From: CALFUK01 sp964398295
GTDB taxonomy: Bacteria; Bacteroidota; Bacteroidia; Chitinophagales; Saprospiraceae
Assembly: GCA_964398295.1 (NCBI GenBank)
Contig: CAYNMW010000001.1
Location: 13,891 to 77,890 of the forward strand
Reading direction: 5' to 3'
Length of the DNA: 64,000 nucleotides
Below are positions 56,997 through 64,000 of this stretch, piece by piece. How positions within the stretch are numbered: position 1 is the stretch's first letter; every line of letters starts with the position of its first letter. The translations under genes were made by a program, and so were the position numbers. The notes under the pieces are model-generated. The model was not told the origin of the DNA. It made no database searches and saw only the letters and a list, made by a program, of their open reading frames with translations.

Positions 56997-57299
56997 TTAG
57001 TTGTTGGTTATAGCTTCTACAAGTGCATGTTTAGTTTGCAGTCCTGCTGCTCTCCATTCGATTTTGCCGTCTTTGAACAACATGATTGTAGGTACACTTT
57101 TGACATTATAGCGACTAGCAATTCCTTGATTCTTGTCGATGTCGATTTTGATAATCCTGGCTTTACCTTCAATTTCTTTTGCTACTTCTTTTAAAATAGG
57201 CATCTGCATTTTGCATGGACCACACCATGTAGCAAAGAAGTCAATGAGTATTGGTTTGTCTCCGTTTATCAGTTTATCAAAATTTCCTTTCATCTTCAT
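56997..57299 (-). CDS. trxA: Thioredoxin
   Basis: 100 residues with the WCGPC redox motif (Cys26 and Cys29), the FFATWCGPCKM context, the cis-Pro segment VPTIMLF and the C-terminal GKIEWRAAG. It reduces disulfides in the cytoplasm; no signal peptide. A second ATG two codons in (57293) is equally possible as start. It is 86 bases upstream of the BNR-repeat gene and may be co-transcribed with it. Confidence 0.93.
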   Translation of the reverse strand: MKMKGNFDKLINGDKPILIDFFATWCGPCKMQMPILKEVAKEIEGKARIIKIDIDKNQGIASRYNVKSVPTIMLFKDGKIEWRAAGLQTKHALVEAITNN

Positions 57300-57356
57300 T
57301 CTTTATTTGATGGAACCAAAATTACGAGAATTTCTGTACTGCAGTATAGCTAATCA

Positions 57357-57390
57357 AATCCCCTAAATCTCCTTTGAACACAAAGGGGAC
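57357..57390 (-). repeat. Dispersed repeat, family B, second copy
   Basis: Read on the minus strand it starts GTCCCCTTTGTGTTC and ends AGATTTAGGGGATT, differing from the copy at 12946-12979 at two of 34 positions. Both lie in intergenic DNA. Confidence 0.75.
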
Positions 57391-57391
57391 G

Positions 57392-57485
57392 GGTAATAGT
57401 CAATCCAACTTTGTTTTGCGAATTCATTGCAGGTCAAGAAGAACATTTGCAGAGACACTTAAGCGTCAAGTTATTGACTATTACC
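57392..57485. repeat. 94-bp element with 13-bp terminal inverted repeats
   Basis: Ends GGTAATAGTCAAT and ATTGACTATTACC are perfect complements, 68 bases apart. No clear target-site duplication flanks them. It resembles a small non-autonomous element or a long hairpin between convergent-free genes. Confidence 0.55.
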
Positions 57486-57581
57486 AATCAAATTTACATA
57501 CCACTAATTCATTTCATTGGTTACGGAAATAGCCAAATTTAATGAAGGGGTATAAACCAACGGGACCTTTGTCATTAACCC

Positions 57582-58415
57582 TTACATTTCGCTAATCAAT
57601 TCTTTCAACAAAACTGTCAGTTTTTCACCACCCCGTCTAGCAACTTCTAATAGAGTGTCCAAATCTTCATGTTCTATATTCTCAGGATCAGAAGCAAGAT
57701 TGGACACACAAGAAATAACGCAAATATCAAGTCCAATTTGTGCCGCAACGATAACTTCGGGAACTGTTGACATGCCTACCAGATCACCGCCAATCATTTT
57801 CATAAAGGCATATTCAGCTCTTGTTTCGAGACTAGGTCCTTGTAAACTTACATATACGCCTTCATGTAAAGTGATGGTATTTTTATTGGCAAGTTCTATG
57901 ACTTGATGTCTTAGCTTTTTGTTGTACACATCAAGTAATACAGGGAATCTAGGTCCATATGTATCATCATTGAGCCCTCTAAGTGGGTTGTCTGGCATTA
58001 GATTGATATGATCTTTGATAACCACCAGATCGGCAAGTTTGTAAGCTGGATTCAAACCACCAGAAATATTCGTTAAGAGCAAAGTGTGGATTCCTAGTGC
58101 TGCTAATACACGAATTGGTAGTGTCAATTCCTGCATGCTATAGCCTTCATAATAATGAAATCTGCCTTTCAAAATCACCAATTCTTTCCCTCCATATTCG
58201 GCAAAAACAAGTTCTCCAGCATGACTTTTTACTGTACTTATAGGGAAGTGTGGAATGCTTTCGTAGGGTATGCTTTGCTTTACGCGAAGATGATCTACGA
58301 AATCAGATAAACCAGTACCAGTGACTAAGCCAAGCTCTGGTTTCTCTTGTATTTGTTGGAAAATAAAATCAACTGCTACTTTTACGCGTTCAAATAAGTC
58401 CAATTTATCATTCAT
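57582..58415 (-). CDS. punA: Purine-nucleoside phosphorylase
   Basis: 277 residues of the trimeric PNP type. Phosphate- and base-binding signatures are present: GTGLSDF, HFPISTVKSHAGELV, LKGRFHYYEGYSMQELTLPI, NISGGLNPAYKLAD (TNAxGGLN variant), LQGPSLETRAEYAFM and GMSTVPEVIVAAQ. It splits purine nucleosides with phosphate in salvage. Divergent from rimP across 177 bases, where a 7-bp palindrome lies. Confidence 0.93.
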   Translation of the reverse strand: MNDKLDLFERVKVAVDFIFQQIQEKPELGLVTGTGLSDFVDHLRVKQSIPYESIPHFPISTVKSHAGELVFAEYGGKELVILKGRFHYYEGYSMQELTLPIRVLAALGIHTLLLTNISGGLNPAYKLADLVVIKDHINLMPDNPLRGLNDDTYGPRFPVLLDVYNKKLRHQVIELANKNTITLHEGVYVSLQGPSLETRAEYAFMKMIGGDLVGMSTVPEVIVAAQIGLDICVISCVSNLASDPENIEHEDLDTLLEVARRGGEKLTVLLKELISEM

Positions 58416-58486
58416 AATTACCTCATTATTAGCGCCTTAAAAAAATATTAATCATTTATCAACATCTAAGCTTTACTTGAAGATAA

Positions 58487-58505
58487 GTTCATTTACTGAA
58501 TGAAC
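58487..58505. promoter_or_regulatory. Small palindrome between punA and rimP
   Basis: GTTCATT and AATGAAC around a 5-base centre, just upstream of the putative rimP -7 element; a possible operator or the -33 region. Symmetry is the only support. Confidence 0.3.
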
Positions 58506-58525
58506 CATTATTATTTGTTTATGCG

Positions 58526-58533
58526 TATATTTG
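58526..58533 (+). promoter_or_regulatory. Candidate -7 element of the rimP-nusA-infB operon (TATATTTG)
   Basis: Perfect TAnnTTTG. The start point would fall near 58540, giving a leader of about 50 bases that contains the hairpin at 58549-58570. No good TTG box at -33. Confidence 0.5.
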
Positions 58534-58548
58534 CACAGATTTTGTGTG

Positions 58549-58577
58549 AAAGGAACCCGTAGGTTCCTTTTTTTATT
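58549..58577 (+). terminator. Terminator-like hairpin in the rimP-nusA-infB leader
   Basis: Perfect stem AAAGGAACC / GGTTCCTTT with a CGTA loop, continued by four more T (seven T from the arm end). It has the form of an intrinsic terminator but lies 15 bases before the rimP start, where it would act as an attenuator or 5'-end stabiliser. Confidence 0.7.
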
Positions 58578-58592
58578 ACGCTAAACTATACA

Positions 58593-59063
58593 ATGATCGA
58601 GCATAAAATAGCAGAGTCGTTGAAAGAGCGATTCACACAAGAAGACCTGAATGATTGCTTTTTGGTAGAGATTAAAGAATCTCCAACAAATTCCAAAATT
58701 GAAGTATTTGTCGATTCGGATTCAACATTGACCCTTAAAAAGTGCCAGACAATTTCCAGGTTTCTGGAAAAACAAATTGAGGAAAACGGTTGGATGCCCG
58801 AAAAATACTTGATAGAGGTATCTTCTCCAGGTGTGGGAAATCCGCTTGTACTTAGACGCCAATACGTCAAAAATATTGGACGTAAAGTTGAAGTAAAAAC
58901 ACTTGATGGAGATACAATCAAAGGAACATTAACGGAAGTTGAGAATGATACGTTAACTGTAGTAAAAGCAGCTTCCGGAAAAGGAAAGAAAAAAGTTGAA
59001 GAGAAAATATTTTCTATCGCATTTGATCAAATAAAAACAGCAAAAATTAAAGTAAGCTTTTAA
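58593..59063 (+). CDS. rimP: Ribosome maturation factor RimP
   Basis: 156 residues with the RimP N-terminal domain (LNDCFLVEIKESPTNSKIEVFVDSD, CQTISRFLEKQI) and the VSSPGVGNPLVLRRQYVKNIGRKVEV core, then an SH3-like C-terminal domain. It assists 30S assembly. First gene of the rimP-nusA-infB operon, with 10 bases to nusA. Confidence 0.95.
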   Translation: MIEHKIAESLKERFTQEDLNDCFLVEIKESPTNSKIEVFVDSDSTLTLKKCQTISRFLEKQIEENGWMPEKYLIEVSSPGVGNPLVLRRQYVKNIGRKVEVKTLDGDTIKGTLTEVENDTLTVVKAASGKGKKKVEEKIFSIAFDQIKTAKIKVSF

Positions 59064-59073
59064 TTAATCAGAA

Positions 59074-60306
59074 ATGAATTTAGTCGAAACGTTTGCGGAA
59101 TTTAACCAAGGTAAAAACATAGACAGACCTACAATGGTCCGTGTCTTGGAAGATGTGTTTCGTACACTCATCCGGAAAAAATATGGTACCGATGATAATT
59201 TTGATGTCATTGTCAATGCTGCGAATGGTGACCTTGAAATTTGGAGAGTGAGAGAAATAGTGCCTGATGGTGAGGTAACTGATGATAGAAGTCAGGTATC
59301 AGTCTCAGAAGCATTGTCAATAGATGAAGATTATGAAGTAGGGGAGGAGTGTTATGAAGAATTAGAATTAGCAGAATTTGGTAGACGGGCTGTTATGGCT
59401 GCAAGACAAACATTGATCTCAAGAATTAGTGAATTAGAAAAAGATGAGATTTATAAGAATTATACCACTAGAATCGGTGATATAGTTCTCGGAGAAGTCC
59501 ACCAAATCCTTAAAAGAGAGATACTTATTATTGACGATATATCAGGGAATGAACTTGTATTGCCACGTAATGAAATGATCAAAGGTGATTTTTTCAAAAA
59601 AGGCGATATGGTTAGGGGTGTCATTCGAAAAGTAGAACTCAAAAACAATAACCCAGTAGTAATCGTCTCACGTACAGATCCACAGTTCCTGGAGAAATTG
59701 ATGGAACAAGAAGTACCTGAAATAGAAGATGGTTTAATTACGGTTAAAAAGATTGTTCGTATACCTGGTGAGAGAGCTAAAGTAGCTGTAGAATCCTATG
59801 ATGATCGGATTGATCCTGTAGGTGCATGTGTTGGAATGAAAGGATCCAGAATTCATGGAATTGTCCGTGAATTGAAAAATGAAAATATAGATATCGTCAA
59901 TTACACAAATAACAATATTCTATTCATACAGAGATCTTTGACTCCAGCTAAGGTGACAAGCATAAAATTAGATGATGAATCAATGACAGCATCTGTATTT
60001 TTAAAGCCTGATCAAGTATCTTTAGCTATTGGAAAGGGAGGATCAAATATTAAACTAGCTAGTAAATTGACTGGCTATGAAATCGACGTGTACAGGGATA
60101 CGGATGAAGAAATTGATGATGTCGATCTTGATGAATTCTCAGATGAAATAGAAGATTGGATTATTGATTCATTGAAAAATATAGGTTGTGATACAGCTAG
60201 AAGTGTGTTAGAGTTGAGCAAAGAGGAATTAATCAGACGAACAGATCTTGAAGATGAGACGATCGATGATGTGCTGAAGATTTTGAAGGCAGAGTTTGAG
60301 GAGTAA
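59074..60306 (+). CDS. nusA: Transcription termination/antitermination protein NusA
   Basis: 410 residues: N-terminal RNA polymerase-binding domain (1-120), S1 domain (GDIVLGEVHQIL, about 138), KH1 and KH2 (VGACVGMKGSRIHGIV and LAIGKGGSNIKLASKLTG). The end forms a helix-hairpin-helix repeat (ARSVLELSKEELIRRTDLED). NusA modulates pausing, termination and antitermination. Since its own leader carries a terminator-like hairpin, self-regulation is plausible. Confidence 0.96.
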   Translation: MNLVETFAEFNQGKNIDRPTMVRVLEDVFRTLIRKKYGTDDNFDVIVNAANGDLEIWRVREIVPDGEVTDDRSQVSVSEALSIDEDYEVGEECYEELELAEFGRRAVMAARQTLISRISELEKDEIYKNYTTRIGDIVLGEVHQILKREILIIDDISGNELVLPRNEMIKGDFFKKGDMVRGVIRKVELKNNNPVVIVSRTDPQFLEKLMEQEVPEIEDGLITVKKIVRIPGERAKVAVESYDDRIDPVGACVGMKGSRIHGIVRELKNENIDIVNYTNNNILFIQRSLTPAKVTSIKLDDESMTASVFLKPDQVSLAIGKGGSNIKLASKLTGYEIDVYRDTDEEIDDVDLDEFSDEIEDWIIDSLKNIGCDTARSVLELSKEELIRRTDLEDETIDDVLKILKAEFEE

Positions 60307-60335
60307 ACTATTAGAAAGATATTTGTCATTCATAT

Positions 60336-63104
60336 ATGTCGAAAAGACTAGTAAAAATTGCTAAAGAATTAAATGTTGCGACATCAACGATCGTCGAACA
60401 TCTCGCCGAAAAAGGCTTTGAGGTAGAAAACAAACCTACTGCAAAGCTTAATGACGAGATGTACAACGAATTGCTGAGAGAGTTTAGCGACTTTATTGAA
60501 GAAAAGGAAAAGGCTGATGCTGTCGTAATTGGTACGTCTAGAGGTATTGTGGATGAAAACGCAAATGCCAAAAAACTAGCAGATCTGAAACCTGTCGAAG
60601 AGGTGACTGCTCCAAAAGAGGAAGTACCTACTCCAGAGCCAGAAACAGTACCCGAACCAGATCCTGAACCAGCTGCAGAAGATAAAACTCCAGAACCAGC
60701 AACCGAATCTGTCGTTGAAGAACCAGCAGAAGAAGTTGTTCGTGCTGAAACTCCAAAAGCTGGAGTGAAGGTCGTCGGTAAGATTGAGTTAGAAGAAAAA
60801 AAGCCAGCACCAAAAGCTAAGAAGGAGAAGCCAAAACCAGAAAAAGCAACTCCAAAACCAAATGAAGAAAAACCAAAAGAAGCAACGCAGAAAGTTGAAG
60901 CAGAAAAAGTAACAGATAAGGAAAAAGCACAGCCTCCAAAAGAAGAAATGATTAGGGCTAAAACACCTACACTGCAAGGACTGACGATAAAAGGAAAGAT
61001 TGATGCTTCCAAACTTGTAGAAAAGAAAAAGCCTAAAAAGACAGACCCTAAAGGCAAACCTTTAAACGCCCAGCCTAAGCGTAAACGTAAGAGGAAAAAG
61101 ATAACGGCTGAGACGTATATGCGTGGCGAACGAAATCGTCAAGGAGGTCAAGATAAACGTAAGAAGCCTGGAGATGAGGTAAAAGAGGTCTCCCAAAAAG
61201 AGATTGAAGAAAAGATCAAGGCTACAATGGCCAGAATTACTGGTGGTAACAAAAACAAGCGCCAGAAAGTAAGAAGAGGTAGTCGTGAAGTAAAAAGAGA
61301 AAAGCAAGCTGCTAGAGAGACAGTTACTGAACCAGGTAAGTTACAACTGACAGAATTTATTTCTGTTTCAGAATTTGCCTCATTGATGAACGTGTCCCCA
61401 ACTCAGGTAATTACGACCTGTATGAATTTGGGTGTCATCGTGTCTATCAATCAACGCTTGGATGCAGAAATTATAGAACTTGTTGCCAGTGAATTTGATT
61501 TTGAAACGGAGTTCATTAGCGCAGAAGACCAAGAAGAAGAAGAAGAAATCATCGAAGATGATCCTAAAGACTTGGAACCTCGTGCTCCAATTATTACCGT
61601 AATGGGACACGTCGATCATGGTAAAACAAGTTTGTTGGATTATATCAGAAGCGCTAACGTAGTGAGTGGTGAAGCAGGTGGAATTACCCAGCATATCGGT
61701 GCTTACGAAGTTAGTGTCGGAGATAAGAAATTAACTTTCCTTGATACACCTGGTCACGAAGCGTTTACTGCTATGCGGGCAAGAGGTGCCAAAGTAACAG
61801 ATGTTGTGGTTATTATAGTTGCAGCAGATGATGACATTATGCCTCAGACAAAAGAAGCGATCAGCCACGCAACTGCTGCTGGTGTGCCGATTGTTTTCGC
61901 AATAAATAAGATAGATAAACCAGGCGCAAATCCAGATAAAATTAAAGAAGCACTTTCAGCTATGAACTTTCTAGTTGAAGAGTGGGGTGGTAAGTACCAG
62001 TCTCAGGATATATCAGCAAAACAAGGTACAAACATTGACCAATTGCTTGAAAAAATTATTCTCGAAGCTGAACTGCTTGAACTCAAAGCCAATCCTAATA
62101 GAGAAGCCTCAGGTACAGTAGTCGAGGCATCACTAGATAAAGGTCGTGGATATGTTACCAAATTACTGGTTCAAACAGGTTCCCTTAAGATTGGGGATGT
62201 TGTTGTAACTGGTAATAATTATGGTAAGGTAAAAGCAATGTTCAATGATCTTGGAAAGAAAATAAAAGTTGCTGGACCTTCATCGCCAGTACTGATGCTC
62301 GGTTTAAATGGTGCTCCCCAAGCAGGTGAAAAGTTTAAAGTTGTTGAAACGGAACAAGAAGCAAAAGCAATCGCTGGAAAACGACATCAAATTTCCAGAG
62401 AACAATCCAATAGAGCAAGCAAACGTATCAGTCTTGATGAAATCGGAAGACGGTTAGCGTTAGGTACATTTAAAGAACTTAACCTGATTGTCAAAGGTGA
62501 TGTTGATGGATCTGTAGAAGCACTTTCTGATTCGCTCATTAAGTTGTCTGTTGAAACCATTCAGGTAAATGTCATCCATAAAGCGGTAGGACAAATTGCA
62601 GAATCAGATGTATTACTTGCCTCTGCTTCAGATGCCATTATTATCGGATTCCAGGTGAGACCATCAGGAGGCGCGCGTCTTCTTGCTGAAAAAGAAGGAG
62701 TACAAATCAAATCTTATTCCATCATCTATCAAGCAATTGAAGAAATCAAGCTTGCAATGGAAGGGATGCTCGAACCTACAAAAGAAGAAAAAATCACAGC
62801 TCAAGTTGAAATTCGAGAGGTATATAAGATTAGTAAGGTGGGCACAATTGCAGGATGTTACGTACAAGAAGGCTTGATCTCAAGGAACAGTTTCATCAGA
62901 GTAATACGAGATGGGATCGTCGTGTATCCTTATAAAGAAGGAGCAAAAGGTGAGTTAGCCTCACTCAAACGATTCAAAGACGACGCTAAAGAAGTTAAGT
63001 CCGGATTGGAATGTGGTCTGAACATTAAAGGCTATAACGACATTAAAGTAGGTGACATCATCGAAGGATACGAAATCGTAGAAGTAGCCCAAACCCTTGG
63101 CTAA
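60336..63104 (+). CDS. infB: Translation initiation factor IF-2
   Basis: 922 residues. An IF2_N motif begins it (SKRLVKIAKELNVATSTIVEHL), then a long Glu/Lys/Pro-rich linker (about 90-260) of low complexity. The GTPase domain has G1 MGHVDHGKTSLLDYI (Gly424 onward), G3 DTPGHEAF, G4 NKIDKP; domains II-IV follow (KGDVDGSVEAL, EVKSGLECGLNI). It places initiator tRNA on the 30S subunit. It follows nusA by 29 bases; the next gene overlaps its end by eight bases. Confidence 0.97.
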   Translation: MSKRLVKIAKELNVATSTIVEHLAEKGFEVENKPTAKLNDEMYNELLREFSDFIEEKEKADAVVIGTSRGIVDENANAKKLADLKPVEEVTAPKEEVPTPEPETVPEPDPEPAAEDKTPEPATESVVEEPAEEVVRAETPKAGVKVVGKIELEEKKPAPKAKKEKPKPEKATPKPNEEKPKEATQKVEAEKVTDKEKAQPPKEEMIRAKTPTLQGLTIKGKIDASKLVEKKKPKKTDPKGKPLNAQPKRKRKRKKITAETYMRGERNRQGGQDKRKKPGDEVKEVSQKEIEEKIKATMARITGGNKNKRQKVRRGSREVKREKQAARETVTEPGKLQLTEFISVSEFASLMNVSPTQVITTCMNLGVIVSINQRLDAEIIELVASEFDFETEFISAEDQEEEEEIIEDDPKDLEPRAPIITVMGHVDHGKTSLLDYIRSANVVSGEAGGITQHIGAYEVSVGDKKLTFLDTPGHEAFTAMRARGAKVTDVVVIIVAADDDIMPQTKEAISHATAAGVPIVFAINKIDKPGANPDKIKEALSAMNFLVEEWGGKYQSQDISAKQGTNIDQLLEKIILEAELLELKANPNREASGTVVEASLDKGRGYVTKLLVQTGSLKIGDVVVTGNNYGKVKAMFNDLGKKIKVAGPSSPVLMLGLNGAPQAGEKFKVVETEQEAKAIAGKRHQISREQSNRASKRISLDEIGRRLALGTFKELNLIVKGDVDGSVEALSDSLIKLSVETIQVNVIHKAVGQIAESDVLLASASDAIIIGFQVRPSGGARLLAEKEGVQIKSYSIIYQAIEEIKLAMEGMLEPTKEEKITAQVEIREVYKISKVGTIAGCYVQEGLISRNSFIRVIRDGIVVYPYKEGAKGELASLKRFKDDAKEVKSGLECGLNIKGYNDIKVGDIIEGYEIVEVAQTLG

Positions 63105-63888
63105 ACAACAGCCTTTAACTGGTGAACGTCTAAAGTCTTTTTTGGACGAAAGAGTTGATAAATACAATTCTATATCCTTTATAGAAAATGACCCTATTTC
63201 CATACCACACCGTTTCACTAAAAAACAAGACATAGAAATCTCCGGTTTTTGGATTGCAATGCTATCCTGGGGATTGCGTAAAACAATTATCAATAAGGGC
63301 TCGCAATTGATGGAATTGATGGATCACGCGCCATATGATTTTATCGTGAACCATAAAGAGAAAGATAGGAAAGCATTCCTGGCGTTCAAACATCGTACAT
63401 TCAATGACATAGACACCTTATATTTTTTAGAATTTCTACAACATCACTATACACAACACAAAAGCTTAGAATATGCGTTTCTACTTAAAAACAAGCATTT
63501 TGAAGCTAAAGAATCAATAACAGCTTTTCATCATTACTTTTTCTCCTTGGAATCTGCTCCATCTCGTACTAGAAAACATGTTGCGAGTCCTGCAAAAAAA
63601 TCAACTGCAAAGCGCCTAAATATGTTCTTAAGATGGATGGTACGTAAGGACAACAAAGGTGTAGATTTTGGCTTGTGGAATAAAATTCCAAGTTCCAATC
63701 TGATGATGCCATTAGATGTCCATGTGGATAAAGTAGCAAGACATTTAGGCCTTCTGAGTCGCAAACAAACAGATTGGAAGAGCGTTGAAGAATTGACCAA
63801 TCGATTAAAAGAGTTCGACCCAACTGATCCTGTCAAATATGATTATGCATTATTTGGGATAGGAATTTTAGAAAAGGATCAATTGTAG
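63097..63888 (+). CDS. TIGR02757 family protein (DUF2400)
   Basis: 263 residues matching TIGR02757: LKSFLDERVDKYNSISFIENDPISIPHRFTKKQDIEI near the start, ISGFWIAMLSWGLRK, and the C-terminal MFLRWMVRKDNKGVDFGLW followed by PLDVHVDKVARHLGLLSRK. These are helix-hairpin-helix-like proteins related to DNA glycosylase folds; function is not established. TTG is the start, overlapping infB by eight bases. Confidence 0.85.
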   Translation: MAKQQPLTGERLKSFLDERVDKYNSISFIENDPISIPHRFTKKQDIEISGFWIAMLSWGLRKTIINKGSQLMELMDHAPYDFIVNHKEKDRKAFLAFKHRTFNDIDTLYFLEFLQHHYTQHKSLEYAFLLKNKHFEAKESITAFHHYFFSLESAPSRTRKHVASPAKKSTAKRLNMFLRWMVRKDNKGVDFGLWNKIPSSNLMMPLDVHVDKVARHLGLLSRKQTDWKSVEELTNRLKEFDPTDPVKYDYALFGIGILEKDQL

Positions 63889-64000
63889 TTCCAAGGCAGC
63901 GCCAACAGGGGCGATTTTGTTATCAATGATATATTAAGTCCAAGTGGTTTCAACCACTTGTGATATGTCGAAGATGCGTTTTACTTCACTGCAGAAAGCC
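63889..64000. other. Right-edge intergenic region, next gene not resolved
   Basis: Holds a 9-bp hairpin (caagtggtt / aaccacttg, 63941-63960). Two readings compete at the edge: a plus-strand ATG at 63965 (MSKMRFTSLQKA, running off) and a minus-strand end (AFCSEVKRIFDISQVVETTW, stop near 63940). Neither is supported by enough sequence. Confidence 0.3.

Larger units (their letters stand above)
57300..57581. other. 282-bp intergenic region with inverted-repeat element
   Basis: Contains the reverse copy of family B repeat (57357-57390) and a 13-bp perfect inverted repeat pair, GGTAATAGTCAAT (57392-57404) and ATTGACTATTACC (57473-57485), enclosing about 68 bases. No protein-coding frame is supported. 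Confidence 0.6.

Noticed and set aside
60326..61057. Long open frame antisense to the infB linker
   Set aside because: A shadow of the low-complexity Lys/Glu/Pro-rich IF-2 linker; gives a Ser/Phe-rich nonsense protein.

Overview
This window (low GC, AT-rich intergenic DNA) comes from a Bacteroidota genome, most likely Saprospiria (Lewinella/Saprospiraceae-like). The signs are several large secreted proteins with type IX secretion C-terminal domains (sorting types A and B), a type IX plug-protein homologue, an IPTL-CTERM sorting tail, a 3-coathanger-stack C-terminus, and the Bacteroidota gene order birA / rsfS-ftsH. This placement is by family recognition only, without a database search.

Layout. 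1-7.3 kb: two large secreted proteins on the minus strand (one runs off the left edge, the other is a pappalysin-like metalloprotease) and a DUF4230 membrane protein. 7.5-17.5 kb: a multi-domain T9SS protein, a ligase-associated DEXH helicase, a sulfatase, a blasticidin-S-deaminase-like enzyme, an MBL-fold protein coupled to a DUF1295 membrane enzyme, and a convergent DJ-1/PfpI protein. 17.8-23.4 kb: a four-gene unit of surface lipoprotein, sigma-70-family factor, inner-membrane/beta-barrel protein in the anti-sigma position, and T9SS cargo. 23.4-26.4 kb: a gliding-motility C-terminal (T9SS type B) protein and a doubly frameshifted dockerin lipoprotein. 26.5-46.7 kb: mostly housekeeping genes (uvrA, rsmG, ftsH, rsfS, birA, cinA, mutL) mixed with a MscS channel, a PaaE-like reductase, a LysE exporter, a T9SS plug protein, a TolC/adaptor efflux pair and a TIGR04282 transferase. 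47-57 kb: a giant LTD-CotH-thrombospondin-3 protein with exact 99-bp DNA repeats, a patatin-like lipase and a VPS10/BNR-repeat protein. 57-64 kb: thioredoxin, purine nucleoside phosphorylase, and the rimP-nusA-infB operon with a TIGR02757 gene overlapping its end.

The least explained signals are: (i) the sigma-factor operon, whose third product appears to join one inner-membrane helix to an outer-membrane-type barrel; (ii) a small minus-strand reading frame at 36.94-37.10 kb with its own strong intrinsic terminator but no standard start codon; (iii) dispersed palindromic repeat families beside stop codons and in intergenic DNA (12.9, 16.9, 29.4, 52.0 and 57.4 kb); (iv) a terminator-like hairpin in the leader of the nusA operon; and (v) frequent TTG start codons. 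No tRNA, rRNA, CRISPR array, transposase or prophage was seen.
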